NCBI RefSeq assembly: GCF_013782625.1
Contig: NZ_CP056199.1
Location: forward strand, 3,986,588-4,050,587
Source of the DNA: Enterobacter sp. RHBSTW-00994
GTDB lineage: Bacteria; Pseudomonadota; Gammaproteobacteria; Enterobacterales; Enterobacteriaceae
Direction: 5' to 3'
Length of the DNA: 64,000 nucleotides
Shown: positions 60,642-64,000 of the stretch, in pieces
How the letters are laid out: each line of letters starts with the position of its first letter
Numbering within the stretch: the stretch's first letter is position 1
Made by a program: the position numbers and the translations under genes
Notes under the pieces: generated by a model
Told to the model about the DNA's origin: nothing
Databases searched by the model: none
What the model saw: only the letters and a program-made list of their open reading frames with translations

Positions 60642-61490
60642 TCAACATACAGGCAACCCTTTCCCCAGTAATCGTGGCCAAATGGCAGCCCAGTCTGAAC
60701 CGTGTGTCATATCACCCACGACCTCAGCCTGCACACAACGTCCGCCCACGGCCTGTTGAAAACGGCGGGCAACCTCCGGTGAAACCGTCTCATCTCGCTC
60801 CCCGCTAAAGTGAATTTGCGGCATCAGGCGCAGTGAAGAGGCTGAATCTATCGCGTTTAACGCACCGGGCATCGGCGTGACGTGGTGCTGCGCATTCACA
60901 TAAGCCACATCAAGATTGCCGGCGACCGTTCGTAGAGAATGCACATCCTTGCGACGAGCAGCCAGTAATGCCGCAATATTACCGCCACCTGAATATCCCA
61001 CGAGATCAAGCTGTACGCCGGGATAGCGTTGTACAAACTGATTGAGAACATCGTTCATTGCCTTCACGATCTCTGGCGCAAAGCGATCGCTCGTCCACTC
61101 GTTTACGCGGCAACTGGCGGGTAACGGCGTGATGAACTGACACGGACGCGCAAGATAAAGCACGTTCGCATTCGCATCAGCAGCAGCAAGTTTCAACCCT
61201 GTTGGATTATTAGGCGTCGGGTCATTTGACGGTTGTGTGCGGCTCTTCCAGGCAAAACCATCCCCCTCGATGTAAACATGCAAGGCAGTAACCGGAGGCG
61301 TTATTCGGCTCCAGGTCGCTATTAAAAATGGTGGGGCCTGAATGTTTTCTCTGATCAGACCAGCATGCCGGGCGATCCCTTCCGCTTCCTCGCGACGAGT
61401 GTCCGATGCACACCCTGAAAATAAAAAAGATAAGCTAATCAATATAGCGACTAAAAATATATTACGCCGGGTTCGCAAGGCTCTTTCCAC
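60642..61490 (-). CDS. Lipoprotein with alpha/beta hydrolase fold
   Basis: 282 residues from GTG 61490; a TTG 12 bases downstream (61,478), preceded by GGAAAGAG, is a possible alternative. The N-terminus is a lipoprotein signal (RNIFLVAILISLSFLFSGC). The hydrolase core has ALHVYIEGDGFAW, LYLARPCQF (with CRVNEWTSDRF) and the nucleophile elbow VGYSGGG (Ser), then Asp in FSGERDETVSP and His in MTHGSDW, so the catalytic triad appears complete. A periplasmic-facing esterase or lipase is likely; substrate unknown. Stands alone; divergent from the autotransporter with a 180-base intergenic region. Confidence 0.8.
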   Translation of the reverse strand: MERALRTRRNIFLVAILISLSFLFSGCASDTRREEAEGIARHAGLIRENIQAPPFLIATWSRITPPVTALHVYIEGDGFAWKSRTQPSNDPTPNNPTGLKLAAADANANVLYLARPCQFITPLPASCRVNEWTSDRFAPEIVKAMNDVLNQFVQRYPGVQLDLVGYSGGGNIAALLAARRKDVHSLRTVAGNLDVAYVNAQHHVTPMPGALNAIDSASSLRLMPQIHFSGERDETVSPEVARRFQQAVGGRCVQAEVVGDMTHGSDWAAIWPRLLGKGLPVC

Positions 61491-61668
61491 CTTAAGTTAA
61501 ATTAATATCATTACAAAAAACAGGCATTTATTTCTTCAATAAATAATTAATCAAAGCTTATTGTTTTCTGCAACAGAATGTATATTCTGCGCCAGAACGA
61601 TATCGGATTAATCCGAAGATTATACCACCTGCATTATTACAACATTCGCAACTTTGTGACGGTTAATC
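61491..61668. promoter_or_regulatory. Divergent intergenic region
   Basis: 178 bases between the lipoprotein and autotransporter genes, AT-rich near the lipoprotein start. It must contain both promoters; specific boxes not assigned. Confidence 0.45.
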
Positions 61669-64000
61669 ATGGAAAAAAAACGTCTTAGCCAGCTGATCTC
61701 TCTGCTGGTCGCTACAATGGCAGTACAGGGGCTGCTGTCTACTCAGGCTTTTGCCGTATCTGATTTTATTATCGACGATGCGCAAAACAGCAGAACGATC
61801 ACCGGTTCGGCTCCACTGGTTCATATCACCGAAACCGGCTCCGTGACCGCGGTTCAGGACTCCGCACTGACTGTGGATTCAGGTGCGACGATCACGACCC
61901 TGAACAATGACGGTACAATTACCGGCTACCACGCGATTAATAACCTGGGCACAATCGAGAATTTAACAAACGCAGGCACGATCACCTCAAACATAAATAA
62001 TATTAACTCGCTCCCGGAGGAATCAGGGGCAATTTATAATAGCGGCACGATTGGTATATTGCACAATATCGGCACACTTAAAACTGAGAACAATAACGGT
62101 TTTGGCAATGCAGGTATTCTCAACCGTGGCACAATTCATAGCATTATTAATGATGGACAAATTAACAGCAATGTGTTCGGCATTAATAACCAGGGCGCAA
62201 TTGATACCATTGAGAACAATGGTCAAATCACGGCTGATGTCTTCGGGATCCTGAACAACAGCAATAATAATGCCGTTATTAGTACCATCACCAATAACGG
62301 TGGGATCTCGGCCAGCAACTTTGGTATCTACTTTGTCAGTTTCAACAACCAGAACGCAACAACGACCATCGTTAACAATGGTGAGCTAAGTGGCGGTATA
62401 TATGCCCTGTATGTCCAGGCCAATAATATCCTTAACCTTAACGCCAATACAGACGTTACCCTGATCAATACCAATCTGATCAAAGGTGATATTTATACGA
62501 ATAGCAGCACGCCATTAAAAATCAACGGCGGGACACTCACTACCGGGGTTCTGACGGGTCAGAATGGCATTGGCACACTGACCAGCGCCAACGCTGACGT
62601 TATCTTCGGAACCGGCTCCCTGCTGTTGAACGACAATGTGGTTGTCCCGAATGGAACTGTGCAAAACAGTGCGGCCTCACTCCAGGTAAACAGCCCGGCC
62701 CAGATCACGGGGAATTACCACCAGAACGCTGCCGCAACCCTGGTTTCTGGCGTATCTGACTTAGCAATCTCAAACGGTAGTATCGCCTCTGATGCAGGGT
62801 ATGGTCGCCTGAATGTCACGGGTAATGCCATTGTGGATGCAGGTTCTCACGTCAATCTGCTGCGCACCGGCACGACATACAAATTCGCCGAAGGTCAGCG
62901 TTATGTGGTGATTAGCGCGGCAGGCGCCAGTACCGATTATCACGCCGATAAGCTGAACTATAAAGCCGTTGGCTATCGCGGCGCGGTAAACGGCTCTGTC
63001 TACGAAGACGGGGCTAACAAGGCTCTGGTCTTAACGCTTGGCGCAGCACCGTCAACCACTACGCCAATCGTCACTCAGCCTACAGCGCCTGGCATATTGA
63101 TACCATCACAACCCGCAGAGCCCTCTCAGCCCGCGCCAGTGGCGAGGGCCGGATGGGCAACCACCCCAACCGCTACCGCGGCACTTGGCGGGCTGTCAAA
63201 CTACTCGGGTATTGCGTCACCGCAACTGTTGAACCTCTTTAACGCGTCGTTAGCGCTCGAAGGTAAACAAGAAGCTAACCGCGTTGGTGAAAGCTTGTCT
63301 CCTGCCCAGAATATCAACACCAGCACCGCGGCAACCGTAGCGACATCAACCGCGCAGTCGGTGGTTGGGGCGCACATTGATGCTGTTCGCAACCCCGCCA
63401 GCTCTGGCACAAGTGGGGTGGCAACGGGTGATGATTACAGCAGTAACTGGATCGTCTGGGGCCAGCCGTTTGGCGGCTATGCACGCCAGGACAGCAGCAG
63501 TGATGTCAGCGGCTATACCGCGAAATTTGGTGGCCTGATCCTCGGTGCTGACCGCTCGCTGAATGACGACTGGCGCATGGGTGCTGCGGTCAACTACAGC
63601 AACACCTCGGTACACGGGAAAGACAGCCTGAGCGGCAATACCTCCACTGCGGATAACTACGGCGTCATTGGCTATGCAGGTTACACTGGCAATCCGTGGT
63701 ATCTGAACCTGTCAGCAGGCCTCAACCGCCAGAACTATGACTCTGTTCGCCGCGCTGATTTCACCGGCTTCTCCGGGACGGCAAAAGGTAAGTTCAATGG
63801 GCAGTCAGTGACGTTGCAAACTGAGTTTGGCTATCCATTTACCCTGCCTGCCAGCGTAGTGCTGACGCCACTGGCCAGCCTGACTTATGGCTATCAGCAT
63901 GTTGATGGTTACAAAGAGTCGGGCGGAAACGGTATGGCGCTGGATGTCGGCAGCACACACTCGCAGTCTGTTGTCAGCGATATGGGGGCTCGCATTGAGA
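61669..64000 (+). CDS. Type V autotransporter (C-terminus beyond the window)
   Basis: Open from ATG 61669 to the window end (777 residues so far). Signal peptide MEKKRLSQLISLLVATMAVQ and GLLSTQAFA. The passenger (about 30-460) is made of short Asn/Gly/Thr repeats of the beta-helix kind (TITTLNNDGTITG, GTIGILHNIGTL, INNQGAIDTIENNGQITA). A Pro-rich linker (about 470-500) leads to the autotransporter barrel beginning near SNWIVWGQPFGGYARQD and strands such as GLILGADRSLNDDWRMGAAVNYSNTSVHG. The barrel's last strands are missing only because of the window edge. No catalytic triad in the passenger, so an adhesin-type role is more likely than protease. Confidence 0.9.
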   Translation, partial: MEKKRLSQLISLLVATMAVQGLLSTQAFAVSDFIIDDAQNSRTITGSAPLVHITETGSVTAVQDSALTVDSGATITTLNNDGTITGYHAINNLGTIENLTNAGTITSNINNINSLPEESGAIYNSGTIGILHNIGTLKTENNNGFGNAGILNRGTIHSIINDGQINSNVFGINNQGAIDTIENNGQITADVFGILNNSNNNAVISTITNNGGISASNFGIYFVSFNNQNATTTIVNNGELSGGIYALYVQANNILNLNANTDVTLINTNLIKGDIYTNSSTPLKINGGTLTTGVLTGQNGIGTLTSANADVIFGTGSLLLNDNVVVPNGTVQNSAASLQVNSPAQITGNYHQNAAATLVSGVSDLAISNGSIASDAGYGRLNVTGNAIVDAGSHVNLLRTGTTYKFAEGQRYVVISAAGASTDYHADKLNYKAVGYRGAVNGSVYEDGANKALVLTLGAAPSTTTPIVTQPTAPGILIPSQPAEPSQPAPVARAGWATTPTATAALGGLSNYSGIASPQLLNLFNASLALEGKQEANRVGESLSPAQNINTSTAATVATSTAQSVVGAHIDAVRNPASSGTSGVATGDDYSSNWIVWGQPFGGYARQDSSSDVSGYTAKFGGLILGADRSLNDDWRMGAAVNYSNTSVHGKDSLSGNTSTADNYGVIGYAGYTGNPWYLNLSAGLNRQNYDSVRRADFTGFSGTAKGKFNGQSVTLQTEFGYPFTLPASVVLTPLASLTYGYQHVDGYKESGGNGMALDVGSTHSQSVVSDMGARIE

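Overview
The window looks like chromosome of an enterobacterium (order Enterobacterales). The support is a tRNA-Phe 3' end almost identical to that of E. coli, IS1 and IS3 family elements, and genes typical of SPI-7-like islands, type VI secretion and contact-dependent inhibition (CDI). I cannot fix the genus from sequence alone. Roughly three quarters of the window is accessory DNA, in three blocks.

Block 1 (1-16,637, all minus strand) is one end of an integrative conjugative element of the SPI-7 type. Read from its boundary inwards it carries parA, dnaB and parB (each joined by an ATGA overlap), a DksA/TraR-type zinc-finger protein, DUF2786, DUF2857 and ParE-like small genes, a replication protein, a TIGR03761-type element protein, topB, a DUF3577 gene, ssb, a DUF4160/DUF2442 pair, and the start of a type IVb pilus operon (pilL, pilM, pilN; pilN runs off the window). 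The boundary at 16,588-16,637 is the 3' half of tRNA-Phe, the expected attachment site. Two repeat sets look like replication or partition sites: four 19-bp dyads inside the replication gene and four ~96-bp hairpin repeats downstream of it.

Block 2 (17,079-24,029) is an orphan VgrG island on the plus strand: vgrG, a degenerate M23/DUF3289 candidate effector, two small membrane-associated genes that may be immunity proteins, and an apparently complete IS3-family element.

Block 3 (24,030-59,979, minus strand) holds two complete CDI loci back to back, each followed by displaced CdiA-CT/immunity modules. CDI locus 1 is cdiB (36,391-38,103), a coupled 37-residue micro-ORF, cdiA and a two-helix membrane immunity protein, followed by an EndoU nuclease module and a module cut off by the IS3 element. 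CDI locus 2 is cdiB (58,306-59,979), a 3,464-residue CdiA with a PD-(D/E)XK-like toxin, and its immunity gene, followed by four orphan modules: a C39-like cysteine peptidase (frameshifted), an Imm42-linked toxin, an Imm8-linked toxin (5' truncated) and a NucA-type nuclease (nonsense codon plus frameshift). Near-identical pretoxin cassettes, short scars of an IS3-like right end, and three fragments of a SymE-like gene lie at the module junctions, so the array's history of duplication and deletion can be read directly. An inactive-looking IS1 separates the two loci.

After a degenerate tRNA-Phe-like sequence (60,370-60,408) come what may be backbone genes: a lipoprotein of the alpha/beta hydrolase fold and a type V autotransporter that runs off the end.
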